DNA of 33,840 bases from CAYWMD01 sp964458575. GTDB lineage: Bacteria > Verrucomicrobiota > Verrucomicrobiia > Limisphaerales > JADLHS01. The DNA is taken from assembly GCA_964458575.1 (NCBI GenBank), contig CAYWMD010000069.1, forward strand, positions 1 through 33,840, read 5' to 3'. Below are positions 1 through 9,270 of the stretch, one piece after another. How positions within the stretch are numbered: the first letter of the stretch is position 1; the number at the start of each line of letters is the position of its first letter. The notes beneath the pieces were generated by a model. The model was not told the DNA's origin, did no database searches, and worked only from the letters and a program-made list of their open reading frames with translations. The position numbers and the translations under genes were made by a program.

Positions 1-23
1 TGGTCACTGGGACGAACTTTGGG

Positions 24-320
24 TCAATTGATGGTGGTGGTGCGAAGTTGCGCCCGTACCGGAACGAACAACGGTCGACGCGGTGTAAGTTTGCGTTCGC
101 GTTGGTCCTGCGGCAGCAGGAGGAACAGTGCCTGCCCCGCGACCATGATCGCCAGCCAAAGCCAGTAATACCATTGCTGGAAAACTTCAAAACTGCCGGC
201 AAAGCTCAATCCTCCGTCTTTCGCCCAAAACTTGCCAAACGCGAGCGCGACCAGCGGGGCCGATAGCAAAATCAGTGCGATCAGATAAAGCAGAACCGTG
301 AGTGCGGCCCACCGTTTCAT
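24..320 (-). CDS. Small two-helix membrane protein, unknown function
   Basis: This reading frame encodes 98 residues. A hydrophobic helix covers about residues 6-29 (LLYLIALILLSAPLVALAF) and a second covers about 50-69 (YYWLWLAIMVAGQALFLLL). A basic tail beginning QDQRERKLTPRR follows, so both termini could be cytoplasmic. I do not recognise the family. Its ATG overlaps the stop of the FMN reductase by one base (TAATG arrangement), which supports translational coupling and a real gene. The tail after RRPLFVPV is short; related proteins could be longer, so a truncation or frameshift near the window edge cannot be excluded. The start is set by the coupling; I see no separate ribosome binding site. 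Confidence 0.6.
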   Translation of the reverse strand: MKRWAALTVLLYLIALILLSAPLVALAFGKFWAKDGGLSFAGSFEVFQQWYYWLWLAIMVAGQALFLLLPQDQRERKLTPRRPLFVPVRAQLRTTTIN

Positions 321-916
321 TATTTGTTCCGCAGCCGCGCCATGAACCCCGGCTCGGTGCCGGCGAGGTCGGCCCGGCGCTGGCGCGCGAGCGCTTCGCC
401 ATACACACGCAGGTCACGCTCGAACATCTCGAGGCGCTTGCCGAATGACTCGCCCACGATCCGTCCGTCCTTCACGTCCGCCCCCTCGGCAAACGACACA
501 CCGTAGGGCAGCGACCAGGCATAACACTGACGCGCGACGGTGCGCAATTGGTCGGTCACCGTAAGGCCCTTCTCGTGCGATGCCACAACGGTGGCAAAGA
601 GTTTGCCGGTAAATTCATGCCAGAAGTGGTCCAGGAAATTCTTCAACGTGCTGCTGATGCTGCCGTGGTAATCGGGCGTGCCCAGGATCAGCACGTCGGC
701 ACGGTCCACCCGGGCTTGCAGGGCCGGGAAGCCCGGTTGGTCCTCTGCGGTGTCGGGATTGAACAGCGGCAGGGTTTCCTTCCCGAGATCGAGCAGGTCC
801 ACGTGGCAACCCTCGTTGCGCAGGCGCTCGGCCACTTTGGCAATCACGGCGCGCGTGACCGAATCGCTGTGCAGACTGCCAACGACCGCCAGGATATTCA
901 GGGTTTGACCGGACAT
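320..916 (-). CDS. NADPH-dependent FMN reductase family protein (flavodoxin-like)
   Basis: The protein has 198 residues, the usual size of the NADPH-dependent FMN reductase family (PF03358: SsuE, chromate and azo reductases). The N-terminal strand-loop ILAVVGSLHSDSVT is the phosphate-binding loop for FMN. The second signature, GTPDYHGSISSTLKNFLDH at about residues 79-97, matches the family pattern PxYxGSxxxxLKNxxD that contacts the flavin ring. The likely role is cytoplasmic reduction of flavin or quinone-like substrates with NAD(P)H; the substrate cannot be told from sequence. It is the first gene of a two-gene minus-strand unit with the small membrane protein, and it is divergent from the DUF5684-type gene. 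Confidence 0.9.
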   Translation of the reverse strand: MSGQTLNILAVVGSLHSDSVTRAVIAKVAERLRNEGCHVDLLDLGKETLPLFNPDTAEDQPGFPALQARVDRADVLILGTPDYHGSISSTLKNFLDHFWHEFTGKLFATVVASHEKGLTVTDQLRTVARQCYAWSLPYGVSFAEGADVKDGRIVGESFGKRLEMFERDLRVYGEALARQRRADLAGTEPGFMARLRNK

Positions 917-1079
917 GCGTGCAGGCTAACCAGAACCGCCGGCCAAGTCCATTTGCACTTTGGAACCAAGGCGCTTGTGCGATGCACCGGAAAATCCATG
1001 GCACGTTTTGTGCGCCGGAATTCCCGTCCGCACGGGGGCGGGCAGTTGTACCAAAAAGAACAGGCCACAAAGAAACACA

Positions 1080-1913
1080 ATGAAGACGAGAAGCGGCTTC
1101 AGACAGTTTGCAAAACGGCAATGGGGCATGGCTGCCGTGGGGCTGGCTTTGGTGTTTCAACCGGGCGTAACGCATGGCGACATCCATCTGGACATGCTCA
1201 AGACCCGGACAGACACCTTCACAAACGTGACAGTGTACGGGCGGTCCAAAACCGACATTTTCATCCGTCATGACCGCGGCATCGGCAACATCAAACTGGA
1301 CAGCCTCGACCCGGAAACGATCGCCCGGCTGAATTCAGCCGGCACGAATGGCGACGGGAAGGACGCCTCCGGGGGCGCATCCGCGGGGACCGACACTGTT
1401 TCTACGGCTCAAGCGGCCGGGGCCAAAGCCTCGGCATACCTGGCGGACGTGAATGGTCAACTACACCAGCAACTGGCGGCCCTCTCCGTCTTGAAGGCAT
1501 TGAGCCCGCCCGGACCGGTGGTGCTGGCGATAATTCTCGGCGGATTCCTCGTTTTTTATCTTCTGATGTGTTACTGCCTGAAGTTGATTTGCGTCAAAAC
1601 GGGCAACAACCCGGGCTTCCTGATCTGGTTGCCCATGCTGCAGATGTTCCCCCTCCTGCGTGCGGCAAGCATGTCCGCCTGGTGTTTTCTGGGGCTGTTC
1701 GTTCCTGTGGTCAACCTGATCATCCAGATTGTCTGGTGCTTCAAGATCGTTCGGGCCCGCCGGAAAAGTGTCTGGGTGGCGATCGGTCTGTTGCTCCCGA
1801 TTACCAATTTGATTTCAATACTCTATCTCGCGTTCTCGGATGGCGACAACGACGAGTCCTCCGATACTGAAAGGGTCGCCGTCGCTGGCGCGCCGCTGGC
1901 CGTGGAGGCTTGA
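1080..1913 (+). CDS. Secreted/membrane protein with C-terminal DUF5684-like helices
   Basis: I place the start at the ATG at 1080 (277 residues) because a signal peptide follows it (MKTRSGFRQF... AAVGLALVFQPGVTHG). The upstream in-frame codons from 960 look non-coding. Residues about 33-80 hold a motif of alternating polar and aliphatic residues, FTNVTVYGRSKTDIFIRHD, then GIGNIKLDSL. Such a strand-rich unit is common at the N-termini of verrucomicrobial envelope proteins. A low-complexity Ala/Gly/Ser linker follows. The C-terminal half has about four hydrophobic helices with W-L-P and PVVNLIIQIVW patterns resembling DUF5684. Function is unknown. It is monocistronic, and a 12-base palindrome lies 21 bases after the stop. 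Confidence 0.75.
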   Translation: MKTRSGFRQFAKRQWGMAAVGLALVFQPGVTHGDIHLDMLKTRTDTFTNVTVYGRSKTDIFIRHDRGIGNIKLDSLDPETIARLNSAGTNGDGKDASGGASAGTDTVSTAQAAGAKASAYLADVNGQLHQQLAALSVLKALSPPGPVVLAIILGGFLVFYLLMCYCLKLICVKTGNNPGFLIWLPMLQMFPLLRAASMSAWCFLGLFVPVVNLIIQIVWCFKIVRARRKSVWVAIGLLLPITNLISILYLAFSDGDNDESSDTERVAVAGAPLAVEA

Positions 1914-2559
1914 TTCCTACCGTCGGCAAACCTGTCCGGCGCCGGAGACTTCGCTCTCAGGTCGTCCAGTTTTCCGGATTCCCGCGGGTGATTCAGTAAC
2001 TCAGTGACCCGCCGGAAACCGCCTTGGCTTCCCCGAGTGCCACCCCACCCGGCAGCAGCTAGCGCTTGTCACTCCGGCGCCAGAATCTTGCGCGAGCGGT
2101 AAGGCAAGGACGCGCGAACAGCCCAACCGCGGAGCAACGCGCCGCGGCGGCAAAATGAATCCGGAAGCCTGAGCGCTCGATTCCTATGCGTGTGACGCTC
2201 TTCCGTTGTCGTGCTCCGCCATTCGCAATTGTTTCCAAATCGTAACAATGCGGAGTCCACTCCGCGACAAATCCGCGCGGAAGCACGGACCAAGTTACGC
2301 CTGGGAGGAGTTCCCGCGCGTAACAAGGGGAATTGCCGGCGGGAAACCGAAGCTCAAGTCCGTTGAAGCATGCCTCGATGGAGACGGGAGTGTCCGTAAA
2401 TGGCCCTACTTGAGTGAATTATCTTGATTACACGGCGGACACATCTAACATTGCTCCAACCCTTTGCGACTGGTGCGAACCGGTGGTGGCCATTCGGCGA
2501 ATTGTCTGAACCGGAGGACTTGAAATCACAGCGCACGGCGACTGGGTCAGGAATTTTGC
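1914..2559. other. Non-coding interval, 646 bases, with short inverted repeats
   Basis: No convincing gene is seen in this gap. It holds a perfect 12-base palindrome TCCGGCGCCGGA at 1935-1946, just after the upstream stop codon, and a stem GCGGGT/ACCCGC near 1984-2012; either could help end transcription, though no T-run follows. A third repeat, GCGGAGT-CC-ACTCCGC, lies at 2250-2265 and looks more like an operator or REP fragment than a hairpin because its loop is only two bases. The last 100 bases must carry the promoter of the large gene at 2560. I could not assign -35/-10 boxes with confidence. Confidence 0.5.
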
Positions 2560-5500
2560 ATGAACTTTTTTATGTGGGAAGGTATCGGTTGCCGACCACG
2601 CTTTGCGAATACTCGCGATGGTGTATTCGCGGCGGTGGTCCGGCGGTTGTTTTTAGTCTGGCTGACCATCACGCCCCTGGTGTCCGCCGTGGGCAACAGT
2701 TCCCTGGTCGGACCGGCGACTGTTTGTGTCGGCACGACGAACTTCTTCTTCGTGACCACCGATGCGACCAACGGCATCTATGCCTGGTCCGTTGGAACCA
2801 ACAACTCCGCCGGGGCTGTCCTGATCGGCGATACCAACACCGTTTCGGTTGGCGTCTTGGTCGCGGGCAGCGGGGAATTCACGCTCGATTGTCTCGTGGA
2901 CATCGGCGCCACCAACGAACTGGCGACCACGAACGTGCTCGTGCCAGCATTGATCAGCGGTTCGGGCCTCACGAATCAGCTTGCTTGCGCCGGGGACATC
3001 GTGGTCTTTGCTGTCACGGTGGCGGGCGGGCCCAGTTATAGCGTCCTTTGGCGCAAAGACGGCGATGTGCTCGCCGGCGCCACGACGGAAACGCTCACCC
3101 TCACGAACGTGGCGGTTGCCGATGCGGGAACTTACTGCGTGGAGGTCACTGGCCCCTGCAACAGCTTCACGAATTGCGTGACGCTCGATCTCATGCCCCT
3201 GGCCGGCTTGAGTTGTCCCACGAATTTGCTGCTGCCATGTCCGGTGGACATCCCGCCGCCCGACACCAATTCTGTCGTGACCACCAATGCGGTTGCGGTG
3301 TTGTTCCTGGGCGATCTGGCCGCAACCAACGGTTGCGAGATCACCATCACGCGTTCCTACGGCGCGGTGAACAGTTGCGGCAGCACCTCGACGTGTGTCC
3401 AGCTGATCATCGTGCAGGACACCACTCCGCCCTCGTTAACGGGTGGGACCAACCGGACGGTGCAATGTGGCGACCCTTGGGACTTTGATGCGCCAGTAGC
3501 TAGCGATCTATGTTCAACCAGCAACAACATCCTTGTCAGCGTGCTGACGACGGTGACCAACCCAATCTGTAGCGGCAGTTTCTGGGCGGAACGGACTTGG
3601 CTGGCCGTGGATGAATGCGGCAACAGCAACACGTGCAGCCAGATCATCACCAACCTGGACACCACCCCGCCGGTATTGGCGGGTGGCACCAACCGCGCGG
3701 TGGAATGCGGCAGTGTGTGGGATTTTGATCAACCCGTGGCGCTGGATGTGTGCGAGGGGACAAATGTGACGGTGGTGATTTTGGATACCGTCACCAATGC
3801 GACGTGTGGCAACACCTTCGTCGCGACACGGACGTGGCAGGCGGCGGACAGTTGCACCAACGTTGCCACATGCAGCCAGACCATTGCGGTGGTGGACACC
3901 ACTCCGCCCGTTTGGTCCGGCGCAACCAATCGCACTGTCGAGTGCGGCGACACGTGGGATTTCGATGTGCCAACGGCAGACGATGTTTGCAGCGGCACCA
4001 ATGTCGTTGTCGAGTTGGTCAGCACGGTGACCAATCAACTCGTCGGTGAAACGTTTGCCGCGGCGAGAACCTGGCAGGCCACGGACGCGTGCACGAACAC
4101 CTCGACCTACAGCCAGACCATCACCCTCGTGGATTTGACGCCGCCGGTGATTCAATGCCCGAGCAACATTGTCGTTGAGTGTGCCGGCCCGCCCGGAACG
4201 CAAGTGCTGTTCAATCCCGTCGCCTTTGACACCTGCGACACAAACGTGACGCTGGTCAGTGTTCCGCCTTCCGGGACGTTCTTTGTGCTGGGGACCAACG
4301 TTGTAATTTGCACGGCCACGGACGACAGCGGCAATTCCAATCAATGCAGCTTTACCGTCACGGTCGTTGATACGACCCCGCCGCAAATCTCCTGTCCGTC
4401 GAACATGATCGTGGCGGAAGCGCCGCGCGATTCGGGCGGGGCCGTGGTGACGTTCGCGCCGACGGCCGGTGATATTTGCGACAGCGTGCCCGCCCTCGTT
4501 TCCGAGCCGGCTTCGGGAACGAATTTCCCGCTGGGCTATACCACGGTTCAGAACATTGCAACGGACGGCTCGGGCAACACCAACGCCTGCTCGTTTGTGA
4601 TTCGCGTGATTCCGTATCGGTTGTATGTGCTCAACACGAACGACACCGGCCCCGGTAGCTTGCGCGAAGCCCTGCTTGATGCCAACGACTCGCCCGATGC
4701 CAACCTGGTGCTGTTCAACCTTCCCGGCGCGGGGGTGCAGACCATCCAGCCGCTCGCACCCCTGCCGCCGATCACGAGTCCGGTGACGATTGATGGCTGG
4801 TCACAGCCCGGGTTCAGCAACGCGCCGTTGATTGAAATCACCGGCAGCCTGGCGGGCACGAATGTCATCGGTCTGGATCTCGTCGCAGGCAGCAACACGG
4901 TGCGCGGGTTGGTGCTGAATGGATTCACCATGGCCATTCTCATCGAAACCAACGGCGGGAATCTCATTCAGGGCAACTACATTGGCACCGGCCCGACTGG
5001 GACGACCGCCGTGCCCAACAGTGGCGACGGCATCCGCATCGGCTCGGGCAGTAATCTCATTGGCGGCTACTCCGGCGGCGGGAACCTGATTGCGTTCAAC
5101 GGCGGCAATGGCGTGGCCTTGACCGGCGCCGCAGGCAGCAACAACGCCATCGTCGGCAATTCGATTCATTCCAACGGCGGTTTGGGTATTGATTTGGGCA
5201 GCGACGGTCCGACGCCCAATGACCAAAATGATTTCGACTCCGGCGCGAACCGGCTTCAGAATTTCCCGGTGCTGGCCGATGCCACTTCGGATGGCGGTTT
5301 CACCGTCGTTTCGGGCACGTTGAACAGCACGCCCAACCGGACGTATCGCATTGAATTCTTCCTGAACGACTTCACCAACGCTTCCGGGTTTGGCGAAGGC
5401 CGGACGTTCATCGGATCGCTCGATCAGTTCGTGCAAAGCGACGGCAACGGCGATTTTGCGGTGCCGATCCCGGTAGCCGCGGCGTTCAACCAGTTCGTCA

Positions 5501-7251
5501 CGGCGACCGCCACGGATCCGAACGGCAACACCTCGGAATTTTCGCCGCCGGTCCCGGTGCACACGCCGCCGGTGCTCGGCTCGCAGCCGACCAACACCGT
5601 GTTCTACTCCGGCTCCAATGTCACCCTCTGCGTCACGGCGGCCGGCACACCGCCGATCCTTTATCAATGGCGGTTGAACGGACAGAACATCCCGGATGCA
5701 ACCAACGCCTGCTACATCGTCCCGGCGGCCCAAACCACCAACAGCGGCAGTTATGTGTGTGTCATCGTCAACGGCATCGGCTTGACCACCACCACGCCGG
5801 CCACCTGGCTGGTTTCGCTGCCCAATCTTGCGCCCGGCGACAATTTCGTTGATCGCGTGAAGCTCGAATGGAGCGATGGCATCGTCGCCGGCGCCAACCG
5901 CTCGGCTACGCGCGAACCCGGCGAACCGCTGCACGCGGGCAAACCCGGAGGCAAATCGGTTTGGTACAAATGGATCGCACCGTCCACGGGCATCACCACC
6001 ATGGGCACGGTCGGCAGCGATTTCGACACTTTGCTGGCGGTCTATCGGTTGGCTTCCGCCAATGTCGCAGTGACGAATCTGGTGGCGGTGGGCGGCGACG
6101 AGGACCGCGGTGGTTATTTCACCAGCGGCTTGCAGTTCAACGCCGTGAAAAACCAGGAATACCAAATCGCCATTGACGGCTTCAGCGGCGAGTCGGGCGA
6201 CTTCGCGTTGCAATGGGAGCATGAACGAACGACCTATCTGTTGCCCGTGATCCGCACCAACCCGGTCAGCCAAACGGTGGTGCCGGGGACGAACGCGCAG
6301 TTCTTCGTCGTCGCGGTTTCCGTTTGCAGCAACGGCGAAGAGGATTGCCAGAAGCGCAGTCACTATCCCGGCGGCAGAATCCCCGCGATTGACTACCAGT
6401 GGCACTTCAACGGCGTGGATCTCCCTGGGGAGACCAACGCCCAACTGACGGTTTACGGCGTGAATGAGCACAGCGTCGGCAACTACCAGGTCAAAGTCCA
6501 CGTCCTCAATCGCGGCGTCGAAAGCGAGGTGGCCAGTTTGCAGATCAATGTCACTGACGGCGACTCGCAGACCGTCCAGGTGTTCGACAAGATCCAGGAC
6601 GCCCTCAACAGCACGCCGCTCCAGTTGGGCGTGGGCGCCCAACCGGACGGGCTCATCAGCGCGCAGGCGTCCGTGGTCGTGGCCGGTTACAGCGGTTCGC
6701 AGGTCTTCAATACCGTGGCCGGCACCAGCCAGGGCGAAGTCTTTTGCGGTGTCATTGGCGGTTCGTCCGAGTGGCTCAACTTTGTTCCGGGCGCGAGCGG
6801 CGTGCTCTCGCTAAACACCGACGGCAGTTCCTTTGACACACTGCTGGCGGTCCTGCAATCAAACCTGCCGCCCGTGCTGCTGGGCTGTGACAACAACAGC
6901 GGTCTGGGCGGCACCAACAGCGCGCTGGTCGTCCCCGTGGTGGCGGGCAAGAATTATTTGATCGGCGTGGACGGCGTGAACGGCAAGTTTGGCCGCGTGG
7001 TGCTGAACTACACGCTCAATCCCTCCGCGCCGGCGGGCGCCCCGCAGATCTCCAACTTCGGCACGACCAACGGCGCCGTCAAATTCCGCATCAACAGCAT
7101 CACCAACAAGTTTGTCGTCCAGGTTTCCTCGAACCTCTCCGCGTGGATTCCGCTCTCGACCAATCCGGCGCCGGTGTATCTCTACGATTTCGTTGACTGG
7201 CGCTCCACGAATTTCCTCCGCCGCTACTACCGGGTCCAGGTTGTACCGTAG
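2560..7251 (+). CDS. Giant secreted modular protein: Ig, HYR-like repeats, beta-helix, two PPC-like domains
   Basis: The protein has 1563 residues and is very rich in Asn, Thr, Gly and Val. An export signal is likely near residues 24-45 (VVRRLFLVWLTITPLVSAV), after an unusually long N-region. Reading on: two Ig-like domains (about 45-212; the second has WRKDG...DAGTYCVEV), then six HYR-like modules of about 79 residues (about 212-685) marked by DTTPP, TNRxVxCG, W-D-F-D and paired Cys. A VLNTNDTGPGSLREAL unit opens a right-handed beta-helix (about 687-905) with GNYIGT and NSIHSN turns. After that come a beta domain, an Ig domain (1001-1087), a PPC-like domain with FDTLLAVY, another Ig, a second PPC-like domain with FDTLLAVL, and a C-terminal strand domain. 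It is probably an adhesin or surface polysaccharide-binding protein; no catalytic site was identified. GTCAGGA before the ATG may act as ribosome binding site. Confidence 0.88.
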   Translation: MNFFMWEGIGCRPRFANTRDGVFAAVVRRLFLVWLTITPLVSAVGNSSLVGPATVCVGTTNFFFVTTDATNGIYAWSVGTNNSAGAVLIGDTNTVSVGVLVAGSGEFTLDCLVDIGATNELATTNVLVPALISGSGLTNQLACAGDIVVFAVTVAGGPSYSVLWRKDGDVLAGATTETLTLTNVAVADAGTYCVEVTGPCNSFTNCVTLDLMPLAGLSCPTNLLLPCPVDIPPPDTNSVVTTNAVAVLFLGDLAATNGCEITITRSYGAVNSCGSTSTCVQLIIVQDTTPPSLTGGTNRTVQCGDPWDFDAPVASDLCSTSNNILVSVLTTVTNPICSGSFWAERTWLAVDECGNSNTCSQIITNLDTTPPVLAGGTNRAVECGSVWDFDQPVALDVCEGTNVTVVILDTVTNATCGNTFVATRTWQAADSCTNVATCSQTIAVVDTTPPVWSGATNRTVECGDTWDFDVPTADDVCSGTNVVVELVSTVTNQLVGETFAAARTWQATDACTNTSTYSQTITLVDLTPPVIQCPSNIVVECAGPPGTQVLFNPVAFDTCDTNVTLVSVPPSGTFFVLGTNVVICTATDDSGNSNQCSFTVTVVDTTPPQISCPSNMIVAEAPRDSGGAVVTFAPTAGDICDSVPALVSEPASGTNFPLGYTTVQNIATDGSGNTNACSFVIRVIPYRLYVLNTNDTGPGSLREALLDANDSPDANLVLFNLPGAGVQTIQPLAPLPPITSPVTIDGWSQPGFSNAPLIEITGSLAGTNVIGLDLVAGSNTVRGLVLNGFTMAILIETNGGNLIQGNYIGTGPTGTTAVPNSGDGIRIGSGSNLIGGYSGGGNLIAFNGGNGVALTGAAGSNNAIVGNSIHSNGGLGIDLGSDGPTPNDQNDFDSGANRLQNFPVLADATSDGGFTVVSGTLNSTPNRTYRIEFFLNDFTNASGFGEGRTFIGSLDQFVQSDGNGDFAVPIPVAAAFNQFVTATATDPNGNTSEFSPPVPVHTPPVLGSQPTNTVFYSGSNVTLCVTAAGTPPILYQWRLNGQNIPDATNACYIVPAAQTTNSGSYVCVIVNGIGLTTTTPATWLVSLPNLAPGDNFVDRVKLEWSDGIVAGANRSATREPGEPLHAGKPGGKSVWYKWIAPSTGITTMGTVGSDFDTLLAVYRLASANVAVTNLVAVGGDEDRGGYFTSGLQFNAVKNQEYQIAIDGFSGESGDFALQWEHERTTYLLPVIRTNPVSQTVVPGTNAQFFVVAVSVCSNGEEDCQKRSHYPGGRIPAIDYQWHFNGVDLPGETNAQLTVYGVNEHSVGNYQVKVHVLNRGVESEVASLQINVTDGDSQTVQVFDKIQDALNSTPLQLGVGAQPDGLISAQASVVVAGYSGSQVFNTVAGTSQGEVFCGVIGGSSEWLNFVPGASGVLSLNTDGSSFDTLLAVLQSNLPPVLLGCDNNSGLGGTNSALVVPVVAGKNYLIGVDGVNGKFGRVVLNYTLNPSAPAGAPQISNFGTTNGAVKFRINSITNKFVVQVSSNLSAWIPLSTNPAPVYLYDFVDWRSTNFLRRYYRVQVVP
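3418..4600 (+). repeat. Tandem ~237-240 base in-gene repeats (HYR-like modules)
   Basis: Successive units begin at about 3418, 3658, 3895, 4132 and 4369, each opening with codons for D-(T/L)-T-P-P. The first three are closest: they share GG/GA-TNR-(T/A)VxCG, W-D-F-D and a paired-Cys pattern. The last two switch to I-(Q/S)-CPSN. The spacing is 237-240 bases, always a multiple of three, so the frame is kept. This is internal domain duplication within the giant protein. Confidence 0.85.
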
Positions 7252-7264
7252 CCTCGGTGGCTAC
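7248..7264. terminator. Hairpin joining two convergent stop codons
   Basis: GTAGCC-TCGGT-GGCTAC is a perfect six-base-pair stem with a five-base loop. The left arm contains the TAG of the giant protein and the right arm contains the reverse-strand TAG of the cyclase. No T-run follows on either strand, so a bidirectional terminator role is plausible but not proven. Confidence 0.4.
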
Positions 7265-9264
7265 TTCTCCTTCATCATCGTGACGCCGGTCCAGTCGCCT
7301 TGCAACGGTTGCGCGCTCAATTCCTCCAGGCGGGCCAGATAGTAAAGCGATGGCCCATCATTGGGACGCAACTCCAGGGTCTGGCGGAATCCCATCTCCG
7401 CCAGGATGGTGTCGCCGCTTTGATAATTCTTGAGCGCCCGTTCAAACGCCTCGCGCCAAGGGTGGCTCGCTTCAGCCTCGTCGGGGAAGCCAATCAGCTC
7501 GAAGACCTCGACCGGTTTCTCGAAGCCCTTGAGCTGAAATCGTCCGACCGCCCGCGTGATCAGCCGGTCGCGCACGCCTTCCTTGGTGGCGCCGCTGATG
7601 AGCCATGCCGTGCCCAGATGCTTGTTCAGGCCCTCCAGGCGAGAGGCGAGGTTCACGTTCTCGCCGAGCGCCGTATAATCCACCCGTTCCACACTGCCAA
7701 AATTGCCAACGTTCGCCTCGCCGGTGTGAATGCCCACCCGGGTGTGCAACGGTGAACCGTCGGGCGCGGTGATCCGCACCTTCCGAAAATGCAACGCCGC
7801 CTCGCACGCGCGCAACTGATGGTCGGTCTGCGCCTCCGGCGCGTTCCAAAACGCAAAAATCGCGTCCCCAATGTATTTCACCACCGTGCCGTCGGTCTTG
7901 TGAATGCACTGCGAGACGGCCGTCTCGAAATAACCGTTCATCATGTGCGCCAGGTGATCCGAGTCCATGCCCTCCGAGATGCGCGTGAAATCCGCGATGT
8001 CACTGAAGAACAGCGTGAGCACCTGTTTCTCCGCGCCCGGCTTCAACAGTTGTTGTTGCGCGGAATACTTTTTGACGAGCTTGGGCGAAAGGTAGAGGGC
8101 GAGCGTTTGTTCGGCCAATCGCTTTTGCACATAGGCGTGAATCGAGTTGTAGGCCACCGCGACCACCAAGGCGAAACCGATCTGCACGGCGACGAGAAAC
8201 AGGACGAACCACGAGAGTTGCGCGGCCGCCAACTGGCATGCGAACACCAGTGCCGCCAACGCCAAAACCGCGACAAGCGTTGCGGGGAGAGGTTTCAATC
8301 GCGTCAATGCGAACCCAAAAACCAATCCGAGGAGCACAATGATCCCCCGCTCCACCTTTTCCGGCAGTCGCGACCACCAATCGCCGCGGAGCAGGTTCAT
8401 GAACGCGGTCGCCTGCACTTCCACTCCGGGCACAAACATTGCGCCGCGCTCTTCGATCATTTGCTGAGTCATGAAAAAGCCGAACGGATTGCGATATTCG
8501 TCTTTTCGCTCGCCGGCAAACTTCGTGATGATCCGAGAGCCGATGAACACCGTCTTGTCACGAAAAAACTTATCGGTTACGGCAGCCGGGTCGAGGGCGT
8601 CCACATAACTCACCGCGGCCACCGAACCAGGCGGACCGTAATAATTCATCCAGCGCTGTTGGTTACGCGCCGCCGTGTTGGTTGTTGCGGCCGCACCAAC
8701 CAACTCTGCTGCCGCCCAACTCAGGCTGGGCAATTCCTCCTCGGGTGTATGTTCGCGCACCACAAGATCCGGACTGGGCCGCACTTCTGCCGAGCCGATG
8801 CCGGCCGCGTTCTTCAGCAACTGTTCGATCGGGGGAATCATCTTGCTTTGCCTCGGTCCCAGCGGCACGCGGTCCGCCGCGAGAATCACCCGGCCACTGG
8901 ACTTGATGGCCTTGGCCAAGGTCTCGTCCGCCGCCGGCCCGGCCACGCTCGGATCGCTGAATACAACGTCGAAAACGATGGCCTTTGCGCCGGCGGCCGT
9001 CAGCCGGTCAATCAACTTCGCGTGGAGGGTGCGATCCCACGGCGCATTCAGCGGCTGGTTCAATGCCTGGTGCGATTTCTCGTCCAGATACACGATCACG
9101 GCTTCGGTGGCCGGTTTTTCTCCGCGGAGAACGATGAGCAAATCGTAGCTCGCGTTGATGAGTCCGCGCCCCAGGGGAAAAACATGCAGCGCCAGGCCCA
9201 ACCCCGCCGTGAGCAGGGCGATGAGTGCGGCGACGAAATGGCGTTGCTGGAATGTTTTCTTCAA
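7261..9264 (-). CDS. CHASE2-domain class III adenylate cyclase
   Basis: The protein has 667 residues. An N-terminal helix (about 10-28) leads to a CHASE2 sensor domain (about 30-290), with strands such as VIVYLDEKSH and KAIVFDVVFSDP that are typical of the family. Three hydrophobic helices lie at about 305-375. The cyclase domain (about 410-590) has the first metal Asp in FFSDIADF (D422), the second in KYIGDAIF (D467), substrate Lys463, Thr531 in DYTALGE, and the Asn538/Arg542 pair in NLASRLEG, so it looks active. The Lys/Thr pair places it in class IIIb. It should make cAMP in the cytoplasm in response to a periplasmic signal. A short TPR-like tail ends it. Translation appears to start at TTG (9264), 34 bases after the FecR-barrel gene; no ATG lies nearby in frame. 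Confidence 0.92.
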   Translation of the reverse strand: MKKTFQQRHFVAALIALLTAGLGLALHVFPLGRGLINASYDLLIVLRGEKPATEAVIVYLDEKSHQALNQPLNAPWDRTLHAKLIDRLTAAGAKAIVFDVVFSDPSVAGPAADETLAKAIKSSGRVILAADRVPLGPRQSKMIPPIEQLLKNAAGIGSAEVRPSPDLVVREHTPEEELPSLSWAAAELVGAAATTNTAARNQQRWMNYYGPPGSVAAVSYVDALDPAAVTDKFFRDKTVFIGSRIITKFAGERKDEYRNPFGFFMTQQMIEERGAMFVPGVEVQATAFMNLLRGDWWSRLPEKVERGIIVLLGLVFGFALTRLKPLPATLVAVLALAALVFACQLAAAQLSWFVLFLVAVQIGFALVVAVAYNSIHAYVQKRLAEQTLALYLSPKLVKKYSAQQQLLKPGAEKQVLTLFFSDIADFTRISEGMDSDHLAHMMNGYFETAVSQCIHKTDGTVVKYIGDAIFAFWNAPEAQTDHQLRACEAALHFRKVRITAPDGSPLHTRVGIHTGEANVGNFGSVERVDYTALGENVNLASRLEGLNKHLGTAWLISGATKEGVRDRLITRAVGRFQLKGFEKPVEVFELIGFPDEAEASHPWREAFERALKNYQSGDTILAEMGFRQTLELRPNDGPSLYYLARLEELSAQPLQGDWTGVTMMKEK

Positions 9265-9270
9265 AGCGTG

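Noticed and set aside
3418..4600. Regular ~237-base repeats as a CRISPR-like array
   Set aside because: The repeats are long, in frame and encode homologous protein modules; there are no short identical repeats with unique spacers.
4801..6642. Long open frame on the minus strand opposite the giant protein gene
   Set aside because: It lies wholly antisense to a well-supported gene, and its His/Arg/Asp-rich translation has no domain logic. Open antisense frames are expected in GC-rich genes.
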